Shown one piece after another: positions 1 through 8,578 of a DNA stretch of 16,149 nucleotides (positions are counted from its first letter, which is position 1; every line of letters starts with the position of its first letter). Both the position numbers and the translations under genes were made by a program. The notes under the pieces are model-generated. The model was not told the DNA's origin and ran no database searches. It was given only the letters and a program-made list of their open reading frames with translations. The stretch comes from an uncultured Polyangiaceae bacterium (GTDB taxonomy: Bacteria; Myxococcota_A; Polyangia; Polyangiales; Polyangiaceae): contig CALKVR010000477.1 in the NCBI GenBank assembly GCA_938004815.1, positions 1-16,149 of the forward strand. Reading direction: 5' to 3'.

Positions 1-120
1 GGCCGCCGGCGGCGCCGTGCTGCCGCGCACCACCAGCTCGAAGGCCAGGCGCTGCTGCATCACCGCCGGGCGGCCCTCGAGCCGGGCCACCAGCTGTTCG
101 GCAGCGGCCGAGCCGATGCG
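1..120 (-). other. LacI-family-like C-terminal segment fused in frame to the NtrC-type gene
   Basis: Codons 355-394 of the minus-strand ORF read RIGSAAAEQLVARLEGRP and then AFELVVRGSTAPP. The pattern 'Gxx AAExLxxRLEG ... ELVVRxSTAPP' is what I know as the extreme C-terminus of LacI/GalR-family repressors, where it normally precedes the stop by only a few residues. It does not resemble the WPGNVRELxNxxER sensor-II segment that should follow here. The family assignment is from memory of the consensus; the fusion is inferred. Confidence 0.6.
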
Positions 121-1182
121 CCGGACGGCGCGCCCGTGGGCCGCCGCGAACCGCTCCAAGAAGTGCTGCGCCAACGAGAGGATATCCTCCGTCCGCACGC
201 GGAGCGTCGGCAGCTCGACGTGCGCGACGTCGAGCCTGTAATACAGGTCCTCGCGAAAGCTCCCCGCGCGCACCTGCTCGGCGAGCACGCGGTGGGTCGC
301 GGCGATGATCCGAACGTCGACCTCGATCTCCTCGTCGGCGCCGACGGGTCGCACCCTTCGCTCCTGGAGCGCACGAAGGAGCTTGGGCTGCACGCCCAGC
401 GGGAGGTCGGCGATCTCGTCGAGGAAGAGCGTGCCGCCGCGCGCTTGCGCGAACAGACCGCTCCGATCGCTCTTGGCGTCGGTGAAAGCGCCGCGCTTGT
501 GGCCGAACAGCTCGCTCTCGAGGAGCGCCTCGGGCAGCGCGGCGCAGTTGACCGAGACGAACGGTCGCGCCGCGCGCGCGCTGCGCCGGTGGATGGCGCG
601 CGCCACGAGCTCTTTGCCCGTCCCGCTCTCGCCGGTGACGACCACCGAGACGTCGGTCGCCGCCAGCCGGTGCACGAGCTCGCGCACGCCGCGGATGGCC
701 GGGCTGTCGCCGAGCAGGCCGTCGGCGTCGCCGGCGGCTCCGTTCGACCGGCCGACGCGCTCGAGCGCACGACCGACCGCCCGCTCGTCGCGGGCGCGCT
801 CCAGCGAGCGCACCATCGCCTCGACGTCGAAGGGCTTGGCGACGAAGTCGTGGGCGCCGGCTCGCAACGCGGCCACCGCGCTCTGCACCGTGCTGGCGCT
901 GCTCGTGACGATGACGCGAAGATCGGACCGCAGCTCGAGAGCCAGCTCACAGAGCGACGTCCCGTCGCCGTCGCACATGGCGAGGTCCGTGACGAGCAGC
1001 TCGATGTCGTCGCGTCGTAGCGTCTCGAGGGCCGACGCCGCGGATGTCGCCGAGGTCACGGCGAAACCGCGGCGGGGCAACACTCTGCCGAGCAGCTGCG
1101 CGATGCGCTGATCGCCGTCGGCCACCAAAATGGCGCAGGGAGCCCCTGGCCCGTCACTGTTTCGGGAATCGGTACTGATCAT
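1..1182 (-). CDS. NtrC-type sigma-54-dependent response regulator, 3' end replaced (partial, chimeric)
   Basis: Predicted two-component regulator that activates sigma-54 RNA polymerase by ATP hydrolysis. The ATG at 1180-1182 is preceded by GCGAGG; 394 codons are visible and no stop occurs before the window edge. Residues 18-119 are a receiver domain: phospho-acceptor Asp66 in VTDLAM, switch Ser94, Lys116 in AKPFD. The usual acidic pair is D22-G23, so one metal-binding acid is missing. Residues about 155-353 are the AAA+ core: Walker A GESGTGKE at 184-191, GAFTDA (a variant of GAFTGA) at 231-236, Walker B GGTLFLDE at 249-256, ATHR at 295-298, FREDLYYRLDV from 309 and the LRVRTEDI arginine-finger region. 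After LAQHFLERFAAAHGRAVR the expected WPGNVREL sensor II and C-terminal HTH are absent. From residue 355 the sequence resembles a LacI-family C-terminus. As it stands the protein has no DNA-binding domain. Confidence 0.88.
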   Translation of the reverse strand, partial: MISTDSRNSDGPGAPCAILVADGDQRIAQLLGRVLPRRGFAVTSATSAASALETLRRDDIELLVTDLAMCDGDGTSLCELALELRSDLRVIVTSSASTVQSAVAALRAGAHDFVAKPFDVEAMVRSLERARDERAVGRALERVGRSNGAAGDADGLLGDSPAIRGVRELVHRLAATDVSVVVTGESGTGKELVARAIHRRSARAARPFVSVNCAALPEALLESELFGHKRGAFTDAKSDRSGLFAQARGGTLFLDEIADLPLGVQPKLLRALQERRVRPVGADEEIEVDVRIIAATHRVLAEQVRAGSFREDLYYRLDVAHVELPTLRVRTEDILSLAQHFLERFAAAHGRAVRRIGSAAAEQLVARLEGRPAVMQQRLAFELVVRGSTAPPAA

Positions 1183-1326
1183 GAAAGCCTCGCTGTCCGC
1201 GCGCCCGTGGTCTCCGCGCAGCGCGCCGGCGCCGCCGGGGTCGAACGTGACCGTGGGCTCACCGTTGCCGTTGCGCGGGTCGGTCGCGCAGGCTCAGCGC
1301 CCGCGCGTACCGACTGGCGATTCGAA

Positions 1327-1794
1327 TCAGGCGAGGAACGGAGGCGCTCGTGGGTTCTGAGGTCGCGCCCTGCGAGCCGGGCCGGCTGCCTCGACGCGCC
1401 GGGGCGACCGACCGGGGCGGCAAAGATCGTCGTGCCGATGGTGAAGGGGCGCGAACGCGTCGCCCGTTGTGACCGCGAGGGCGGGCGTGCCGTCGTCGGC
1501 GCTCGGACCCGCCCCCGGGGTGCCGGCCGGCGTCTTCTTTTCGGCCGAAGGCTCGGCGCGCTGGGTCTCGCGCTTGATCTCACGCGCGCAGGGGCCGCCG
1601 CCGGGAGCCCGGTCCTGAGAGACGCCCGGGCCGGAGATCGCGGGCACCGCCGGGAGAAAGGAGAGGAGCGCGAAGAAGAGCCCTGCCAGCGCGAGAACGC
1701 GGGTAACGGCCAGGGGCAGGGTCTCGACGCGCCGGCGCAGCACCAAGGCCACTGTAGCACGGCGTCCTACCAGTCCGGCGTCGTTCTGCTGCAT
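1327..1794 (-). CDS. Hypothetical membrane-anchored protein
   Basis: 155 codons starting MQQNDAGLVGRRATVALV with ATG at 1792-1794 and a weak GGCGAG ribosome site. One hydrophobic segment at about residues 30-52 (VTRVLALAGLFFALLSFLPA) could be a signal anchor or uncleaved signal peptide. It is followed by a charged, Pro/Ala/Gly-rich tail with no domain I recognise. Third codon positions are mostly G/C over the first 100 codons, as expected for this genome, which supports coding. The last 45 codons are less convincing: shifting frame near 1440 gives the more protein-like FTIGTTIFAAPVGRPG, so a frameshift or a wrong C-terminus is possible. It lies 144 bases upstream of the response regulator on the same strand and diverges from the lipoprotein gene at 1880. 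No function can be given. Confidence 0.45.
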   Translation of the reverse strand: MQQNDAGLVGRRATVALVLRRRVETLPLAVTRVLALAGLFFALLSFLPAVPAISGPGVSQDRAPGGGPCAREIKRETQRAEPSAEKKTPAGTPGAGPSADDGTPALAVTTGDAFAPLHHRHDDLCRPGRSPRRVEAAGPARRARPQNPRAPPFLA

Positions 1795-1879
1795 CTCGCC
1801 GGCTGCCTTGCGGACCCTCGGGATTTGGTGTGTCCTCGAGAGCGCTAGGTTCGAGCCTTATCGACAAGGGAGAGTGCGC

Positions 1880-3346
1880 ATGAATCGCTCCGTAGGAAGC
1901 GCCGCGCTGGCCGGGGTGCTGGCGATGGTCGCGTGCGGTGACGATAGCGGTGTGGGCGGCGCGGGCGGCAGCGCGTCGAATGGCTCGACCGCCAGCTCGT
2001 CTGCGAGCGGGACCGGCTCGACCAACGCTTCGACCTCGACGGCGACGAGCAGCTCCTCGAGCGGCAGCACCGCGACGTCGAGCTCGAGCTCGAGCGGGGA
2101 GGGCGGCGCGGGCGGCGCGGCGTCGAGCAGCAGCGCTGGCGGCGGAGGCGGCGGCAGCCCTACGGCGGCGTCTACCTCGGGGTCGGGCGGCGGCAATCCG
2201 AACGATCAAGACGGCGACGGCTGGACGGTGCAAGACGGCGACTGCTGCGACATGCCGGGCACGCCGGACTGCGACGAGCCCGAGCTGGTGAACCCGGGCG
2301 CGTTCGAGTTTCTCGGTAATGGTGTCGACGACGACTGCGACCCCGGCACGAGCGACAGCGTGCCGCCGGCGGAGTGCACCGCGGCGCCGCTGATGACGCC
2401 GACGACGTCTCTGGCCCTGGCCAGGGCGATGGATCTCTGTCAGTTCACCAACGAGTCGCCGCCGCTCCCGCAAAAGAAGTGGGGCGTCATCGCCACCGAT
2501 CTCACGCTGGCCGACGACACCTCGGCGCCACCGAACGTGCAGGTCGGCGTCCTCGGGCAGTTCGGAACGTACGTCGCCCCGCAGAAGGGCACGACCATGG
2601 CCTCTCTTTCCACCGGGACGGCGCGCGCCGAGGGGAACGCGGGTTACGTGCACCCCCAGAACGGTCCCTTGAGCGGGCAGGTCGGCAACTACAACGGCGC
2701 CACGCAGGTCGGCGTCCCCGCCGACTACCTCGCGGCGCATGGCGGCACCGTGCCGAACCCGGCCGCGTGTCCGGCGTGCACCGACATGACGTGCACCCAG
2801 GCGTTCGACAGCGTGCGGTTTCGGCTACGCATTCGCGTCCCCACCAACGCGCAGTCGTTCTCGTACGCGCTCAAGTTCTACACCGCCGAATACCCCGAAT
2901 ACACCTGCCAGACGTACAACGACTTCTTCGTCGCGCTCCTCGACTCGAGCTGGGTGCCCGATCCGATGGCGAACCCGCCGCAAGACCCGCTCCCTGCGGA
3001 CAAGAACATCGCTATCGACGGGCTCGGGAACGCGGTCAGCGTCAACAACGCATTCCTCGACGTCTGTTTCCCCGCGATGGGCGCGCCACCCGGCAGCTGT
3101 CCCGCCGGCACGCTCGATCTCGTGGGCAACCTGACCGCGAGCGGCGCCAACGGCAGCGCCGCCAACGACCTGACCTTCCGCGCCGGAACGGCGTGGCTCG
3201 TCAACGAGGCGCCTGTCGTTCCGGGCGAGACGATCGAGCTCGAGTTCATCACGTGGGACGCGGGCGACCACAACGTCGACTCGCTCGTCCTGCTCGACAA
3301 ATTCCGTTGGCAGATCGACCCGGCGTCGGTCGGCCTGCACGACTAA
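1880..3346 (+). CDS. Lipoprotein with MopE-like metal-binding motif and choice-of-anchor-L-like domain
   Basis: 488-residue exported lipoprotein. I chose the ATG at 1880 over an in-frame upstream start at 1808 because AAGGGAGAG lies 5 bases before it and it directly begins a signal peptide: NRS, a hydrophobic core, then lipobox MVAC with Cys19. Residues about 25-105 are a low-complexity Ser/Gly/Thr/Ala linker, which in such proteins holds the domain away from the membrane. Residues about 108-155 carry DQDGDGWTVQDGDCCD and NGVDDDCD, the MopE-type putative metal-binding motif. Residues about 165-488 match what is called choice-of-anchor L (AMDLCQFT, LPQKKWGVI, MASLSTG, FRLRIRVPTNAQSFSY, FYTAEYPEYTC, ending FRWQIDPASVGLHD). 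No MYXO-CTERM or other C-terminal anchor is present, so the lipid is the anchor. Function is unknown; a surface adhesive or structural role is a guess. The paralogous gene follows after 16 bases. Confidence 0.88.
   Translation: MNRSVGSAALAGVLAMVACGDDSGVGGAGGSASNGSTASSSASGTGSTNASTSTATSSSSSGSTATSSSSSSGEGGAGGAASSSSAGGGGGGSPTAASTSGSGGGNPNDQDGDGWTVQDGDCCDMPGTPDCDEPELVNPGAFEFLGNGVDDDCDPGTSDSVPPAECTAAPLMTPTTSLALARAMDLCQFTNESPPLPQKKWGVIATDLTLADDTSAPPNVQVGVLGQFGTYVAPQKGTTMASLSTGTARAEGNAGYVHPQNGPLSGQVGNYNGATQVGVPADYLAAHGGTVPNPAACPACTDMTCTQAFDSVRFRLRIRVPTNAQSFSYALKFYTAEYPEYTCQTYNDFFVALLDSSWVPDPMANPPQDPLPADKNIAIDGLGNAVSVNNAFLDVCFPAMGAPPGSCPAGTLDLVGNLTASGANGSAANDLTFRAGTAWLVNEAPVVPGETIELEFITWDAGDHNVDSLVLLDKFRWQIDPASVGLHD
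2078..2095 (+). repeat. (TCGAGC)x3 tandem hexamer in Ser linker
   Basis: Three perfect copies of TCGAGC encode six consecutive serines in the linker of the lipoprotein at 1880. Neighbouring sequence contains more degenerate AGC/TCG serine codons. A hexamer keeps the reading frame when it expands or contracts, so linker length could vary between strains without inactivating the gene. Confidence 0.8.
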
Positions 3347-3362
3347 GCCTCGAGAGGACCCC

Positions 3363-5330
3363 ATGAGCTCAACCATTCGCAGCGCGGCTCCCCTCATCAT
3401 CGGCTCGCTCTCTCTGCTCGCGTTCGCGGGCGCCGGCGGTTGCTCGGCTGGCCCGTCCGGCACGGGCGGGGGCGGCGGTGACACGCCCACCACCGCGTCC
3501 GCGACCACGTCTGCGTCGACGGTCGCGAGCTCGACGAGCACCGGTACGGGCGGCGCGGGCGGCGGCACCGAGGGCTGCCAGACCAGCGCGGATTGCGCCG
3601 GCAATGCCGACGGTGAGGTGTGCGACACCGCGACCGGGCTATGCGTCGAGTGCACCGCGGACGAAGACATCTGCCCCGACGGCCAATGGTGCATGCCCAA
3701 CGACACGTGCGCCGTCGGCTGCACCGACGAAGACGACTGCCCGGGCATCACCGTCTGCGACCCCGCTCTCCACACCTGCGAGAACTGCGCGATCGACACC
3801 GACTGTCCGCTCGGCAGCATCTGCGTCGCGAGCTCCTGCATCCCCGGCTGCTCGCCCACCCAGGCCTGCGAGGCGGGCGCGACGTGCTGCGGCTCGAAGT
3901 GCTACGACCTCTTGAACGACCCCGAGCATTGCGGCACCTGCCCGAACGCGTGCGCGACGCCGGACAACGCGGCGGTCGAGTGCAACAACGGCATTTGCGG
4001 CATGGGCCCGTGCGACCCCGGCTGGGAGGACTGCAACGGCGACGCCGACGACGGCTGCGAGCACTCCACGCTCCAGGACGGTCCGTGCCTCTGCTCGCCG
4101 GGCAGCACGCAGAGCTGCTACTTCGGCGCGCCGGGCACGCTCGGGCAGGGCGTGTGTCAGGCCGGCACCCGCACGTGCAACCCCGACGGCACGAGCTATG
4201 GCGCGTGCGTCGGACAGATCATGCCGACGTACGAGATTTGCGCCAACTCCGTCGACGAGGACTGCGACGGCGTCGCCGACAACGCGATCGACGCCGACGG
4301 GGATGGCTGGTCGTACTGCCAGGCCGACTGCAACGACAGCTCGGCGCTCGTGAACCCCGGCGCGCTCGAGATCATCAACAACGGCGTCGACGATGACTGC
4401 GACCCGAGCACCAGCGAAACGGTCGCGGTCGTGTGTGGGTCGACGGCCAAGCTGACGGGCGTCACCGCCAATGATCTGGCCGCCGCGATGGAGCTCTGTC
4501 AGTTCACGACGCTCAACGCGCCGCTCCCGCAGAAGAAATGGGGCGTGATCAGCGCGTCGTACCGTCTGGGTAACGGCAACGCGCCCACCGCCACGCAGCT
4601 CACCAACATGCAAGATTGGCAAGGGGCGGTGCAGACGCAGTACGGCACGAACAACCTGCCGAAAAAGAACAACACGATGGCCGAGCTCTCGACCGGCCGG
4701 ATGCGCTACACGGGCCAGACGGGGTTCGTCAGCCCGAACGGCGGCACGTCGTTCGCGACGCCGAGCTCGTGCCCCGGGGCCTACCTCGCGGGCAACGGCG
4801 GGTCGCTCCCGTCGTCTGCGGGCTGCAACGGGTCGTGTACGTCGGCGCAGACCTGCAACGACAGCGTCTCGCTCAGGCTCGAGGTCCGGGTGCCGACCAA
4901 CGCGCTCTCTTTTTCGTACGACTTCCGTTTCTACTCGGGAGAGTTCCCCGAGTACACGTGCACGCAGTTCAACGACTTCTATTTGGCGCTCTTGACCTCG
5001 GCCGAGCCGAGCATCCCGACCGACAGGAACATCTCGTTCGACGCGCTCGGCAACCCCGTGAGCGTGAACAACGGCTTCTTCGACGTCTGCTCGCCGACCG
5101 GTTGCTACACCTGCCCCGCCGGCACCACCGCGCTGATCGGCACCGGCATGGAGAGCAGCGTGGGCGGCGGCACGAACTGGCTCACGACCGACGCCCCGAT
5201 CATTCCCGGCGAGGTCATCACGCTCGAGCTCATGACGTTCGACGTCGGCGATTGGTCCTGGGACTCGAACGTCCTCATCGACAACTTCCGCTGGAACCTC
5301 CAGACCGCGACCGTGGGCACGCACGAGTAG
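3363..5330 (+). CDS. Cys-rich lipoprotein with MopE-like motifs and choice-of-anchor-L-like domain
   Basis: 655-residue paralogue of the preceding gene, 16 bases downstream with GAGAGGA at 3352-3358, so probably co-transcribed. It has a signal peptide with lipobox AGGC (Cys27), then a Gly/Thr/Ser linker to about residue 65. Residues about 70-300 form a Cys-rich stalk of short repeats: CVECTADEDICPDGQWC, the myxobacterial pattern CCGSKCYDLLNDPEHCGTC from 175, and YEICANSVDEDCDG at about 290. A MopE-like unit follows at about 310-353 (DADGDGWSYCQADC, NNGVDDDCD). Residues about 357-655 are the choice-of-anchor-L-like domain (AMELCQFT, LPQKKWGVI, MAELSTG, RVPTNALSFSYDF, FPEYTC, ending FRWNLQTATVGTHE). 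The stalk distinguishes it from its neighbour. Many Cys and Asp residues suggest a disulfide-rich, Ca-binding outer-surface protein. The exact role is unknown. Confidence 0.88.
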   Translation: MSSTIRSAAPLIIGSLSLLAFAGAGGCSAGPSGTGGGGGDTPTTASATTSASTVASSTSTGTGGAGGGTEGCQTSADCAGNADGEVCDTATGLCVECTADEDICPDGQWCMPNDTCAVGCTDEDDCPGITVCDPALHTCENCAIDTDCPLGSICVASSCIPGCSPTQACEAGATCCGSKCYDLLNDPEHCGTCPNACATPDNAAVECNNGICGMGPCDPGWEDCNGDADDGCEHSTLQDGPCLCSPGSTQSCYFGAPGTLGQGVCQAGTRTCNPDGTSYGACVGQIMPTYEICANSVDEDCDGVADNAIDADGDGWSYCQADCNDSSALVNPGALEIINNGVDDDCDPSTSETVAVVCGSTAKLTGVTANDLAAAMELCQFTTLNAPLPQKKWGVISASYRLGNGNAPTATQLTNMQDWQGAVQTQYGTNNLPKKNNTMAELSTGRMRYTGQTGFVSPNGGTSFATPSSCPGAYLAGNGGSLPSSAGCNGSCTSAQTCNDSVSLRLEVRVPTNALSFSYDFRFYSGEFPEYTCTQFNDFYLALLTSAEPSIPTDRNISFDALGNPVSVNNGFFDVCSPTGCYTCPAGTTALIGTGMESSVGGGTNWLTTDAPIIPGEVITLELMTFDVGDWSWDSNVLIDNFRWNLQTATVGTHE

Positions 5331-5371
5331 CGGCGCGCGCTCGACGGCGTTCGTCACTTCGGGCTGCGGCG

Positions 5372-5989
5372 TTACCGGCGCGGCTGCACCAGCAGCGGGA
5401 CGTTCGGGCTCGGCACCGACCCCATCGGCGCGGCCGCCGCGTCGAACCGCTCGGCGCAGCGGGTGCCATCGGGGCTCTGCACGGTCGTGATGAACGGCGC
5501 CCCGGGCTGGGTCGCCGCCGCGTAGGCCCCCGCGATCGCCGCGCAAGCCGGGGTTGCCTCCGACCGGGTCGCGCAGATCACGACCGTGTCCTTCGGCACC
5601 TCGAGGCTCACGCCGGGTGGGGGCCCGGTGCGGCGCTGCGCACGCTGGTCGGCGAGCGGCTGCGCGATCGCGCGCAGGTCGTCGGGGGTCAGGATGACGG
5701 CCTCTTCGCAGAGGGCCGCACCGAGCTCGACCGCGCCCGGCGCCTTGGAGCCCCGCTCGAGCAGCCCGCCGAGCTCCTGGGCCGCCGAGAGCACCTCCGC
5801 GTTGCGCTGCTCGATGAAGAACTTGGCGGCGACGATGCTGCCGAACCCCAGGAGCGAGGCGGCCACGAGGGCGATCAGGCAGCTCTTCGGCCCGCTGACG
5901 GTCCCGGGCGGCGGGACCTCGGGCGCCTCCGCGGTGTGGGGCTCCACCCCGGCCACATAGCACCGGGGTAGGCCCCCGTCCGCACGCAC
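5372..5989 (-). CDS. Hypothetical protein with one transmembrane segment
   Basis: Up to 205 codons, converging on the Cys-rich lipoprotein gene with a 41-base gap that shows no clear terminator. The longest in-frame start is GTG at 5989; GTG at 5956 or 5947 (giving VEPHTAEAPEVPPPG) is also possible, and none has a strong ribosome site. A hydrophobic segment at about residues 37-58 (CLIALVAASLLGFGSIVAA) follows a short Pro-rich N-terminus, as in a type II anchored protein. The exported part is Ala/Pro-rich with four Cys residues (LCEEAV, VICATRS, ACAAIAG, RCAERF) and has no domain I recognise. Codon use is typical of the window. It diverges from the phosphoesterase gene. Confidence 0.62.
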   Translation of the reverse strand: MRADGGLPRCYVAGVEPHTAEAPEVPPPGTVSGPKSCLIALVAASLLGFGSIVAAKFFIEQRNAEVLSAAQELGGLLERGSKAPGAVELGAALCEEAVILTPDDLRAIAQPLADQRAQRRTGPPPGVSLEVPKDTVVICATRSEATPACAAIAGAYAAATQPGAPFITTVQSPDGTRCAERFDAAAAPMGSVPSPNVPLLVQPRR

Positions 5990-6032
5990 CCTACGTGCCC
6001 ATGCGAGGCCGCGGGGGAGGCGTTACCGAAAC

Positions 6033-6048
6033 GTGACTCGACAGTCAC
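6033..6048. promoter_or_regulatory. Perfect inverted repeat GTGACT-N4-AGTCAC (possible operator)
   Basis: A 6-base perfect dyad with a 4-base CGAC spacer sits in the 88-base region between the divergent hypothetical (start 5989) and the phosphoesterase gene (start 6078). Its size and place fit a binding site for a small dimeric regulator, but I match it to no known operator, and a dyad of this size can occur by chance. Confidence 0.25.
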
Positions 6049-6077
6049 CTGGAATGGGGCATGCTTAAGAAGCTTTC

Positions 6078-7489
6078 GTGTCTTCGTTTCCCGCGTCCTC
6101 GCCACAGGAGAGCTTGATCGTCCTCTCGGACGTTCATCTCGGGAGCGATCTGCACGGCGGCGAGCGCAAGCGCTCCTCACGCATCGACCGGGACCTCGTG
6201 CGGTTCGTCGAGCACTACACCCGCGAGAAGCCGGCGGGCGAGCGGTGGCGCATGATCATCGCCGGCGATTTCATCGACTTCATCGGCATGTCGATCCCCG
6301 CCGACGCCGGCGCCATCGAGACGCCGCTGACGGACGAGGAGCGCGAGCATGGTCTCGGCAACGCCGAAGATCACGCGCGGCTCAAGCTGCGCCTCGTGAT
6401 CGAGCGTCACGTCGACGTGTTCCGCGCGCTCGCCGCGTTCGTCGAGGCGGGGCACGGCGTGACGTTCGTGCACGGCAACCACGATCTCGAGCTGCACTGG
6501 CAGGCCGTCCGCGACGAGCTGAGAGAACAGCTGCTGCGCCTCGCCAGCCCGCAGGTCGACCGCGCCGCGTTCGAAGACCGCATCGAGCACGCGCCCTGGT
6601 TCTACTACGTGGGCGGGCTCGTCTACGTCGAGCACGGCCACCAGTATGATCCCTTCTGCGCCACCGATCACATCATGGCGCCGCTCTCGCCCCTGCACCC
6701 GCGCCGCCTGGCGCAGGGTTTCTGCGACGTGCTCTTGCGGTTCGTGGTGCGCCCCACCCGCGGGCTGAGCGAGCACGGCCACGAGCGCATGGGCATCGCC
6801 GACTACGTCGCCTTCGGGTTCCGCCTCGGCATCCGCGGCGCGTTCGCGGTGTTGGTGCGCTTCGTCCGCGCCATCCTCGAGCTCTTCAAGCTGCGCCGCG
6901 CCCACCTCTCCGAGGCCGCTTCGGCGCTTCGCGCCGAGCACGAGAAGCGCGTGGCGCTCCTCGCCGAGGCGAAGCGGATCGGCATCGAGCGTCTTCGCGC
7001 GCTGATGGCGCTCCAGTCTCCCCCCATCACCCGGAGCATCCACGGCATCCTCGCGAGCGTCCTCCTCGACCGCATCGCGCTCGCGCTCGGCGCCGCCATC
7101 TTGCTGCTCGCCCTGGCGATCATGCTGGTGGGGTCGGGCCATTTCGCGTGGTCCGCCGCCGTCGTTCTCTTCGCCTGGGGCCTCGCGCACTGGCACCTCA
7201 TGCGCCAGCGCAAGGTGTGCCCGTCGGATCAGCTCGCCGAGCGGGCCGGCCACCTCGCGCGGCTGTTCCCCGCCGCGTTCGTGGTGATGGGCCACACCCA
7301 CGTCCCGGTCTACCAGGCCGTCGAAGCGGGCAAGTCGACCTACGTCAACGTCGGCTCGTGGTCCGAGGACGAGGACGAGGGCGCGGTCGACGACCAGGCG
7401 ACGCGCATGCACCTCGTGATTCACCCGCGCGAGACGGGGCCCGAGGGCGGCCTCTACCGCTGGGACAGCGAAGCCGGGCCGCGCCGCGT

Positions 7490-7493
<4 letters not shown>
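6078..7493 (+). CDS. Calcineurin-like metallophosphoesterase with membrane insert
   Basis: 471-residue predicted binuclear-metal phosphoesterase of the calcineurin superfamily, of the type that includes LpxH-like UDP-diacylglucosamine hydrolases. Start is GTG at 6078 with AAGAAG at 6067-6072. The five metal motifs are in order: SDVHLGS at 17-23 (Asp18, His20), GDFIDF at 63-68 (Asp64), GNHD at 133-136, EHGH at 185-188 and GHTH at 405-408. The protein is longer than the usual 240-300 residues because about 200 residues separate EHGH from GHTH. This insert holds an amphipathic/hydrophobic stretch at about 245-275, a charged helix of EHEKRVALLAEAKR type, and two probable transmembrane segments at about 325-380. 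The catalytic domain should therefore sit on the cytoplasmic membrane. The substrate is unknown. Its stop shares the CTAG at 7490-7493 with the dehydratase on the other strand. Confidence 0.87.
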
Positions 7494-8467
<974 letters not shown>

Positions 8468-8578
8468 CCGTGCATCCTCGACACAACGTGGCGCGCTTGC
8501 AACCCGGCGCGCGCCGCCTCGATTTCGTGGCAGTGAGCCCCTTGCCGCCACGGCCGTCCCGCCGTACCCCTTGGGGCA

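Noticed and set aside
81..92. WWPG in a neighbouring minus-strand frame, resembling the WPGNVREL sensor-II motif of NtrC proteins
   Set aside because: The frame meets a stop about ten codons later (SRAARR then TGA), and the sequence after it has no NVREL or HTH. The in-frame reading fits a LacI-type tail better, so a simple frameshift does not restore the regulator.
1856..1869. Near-palindrome CCTTATCGACAAGG over the ribosome site of the first lipoprotein
   Set aside because: Only four pairs each side with a mismatch and a TCGA loop; too weak to support a regulatory fold.
2825..3859. 344-codon minus-strand frame starting MGEQPGMQELATQ
   Set aside because: It is the antisense image of the choice-of-anchor domain and the Cys-rich stalk; its Ser/Pro/His-rich start mirrors Cys and Gly codons of the real gene.
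3639..5963. 774-codon open frame on the minus strand opposite the Cys-rich lipoprotein
   Set aside because: Arg/Ala/Val-rich composition without domains, lying antisense to a clearly real gene. High-GC coding sequence commonly leaves such open shadows.
8505..8516. CGGCGCGCGCCG 12-base palindrome between divergent genes
   Set aside because: Pure GC alternation is expected often at this base composition; nothing links it to a regulator.
8489..8546. Two sigma-54-promoter-like strings upstream of the glycosyltransferase (TGGCGCGCTTGC and TGGCAG...CTTGCC)
   Set aside because: The GG-to-GC distances are 3 bases too short and 3 bases too long for a sigma-54 promoter, which tolerates little spacing change.
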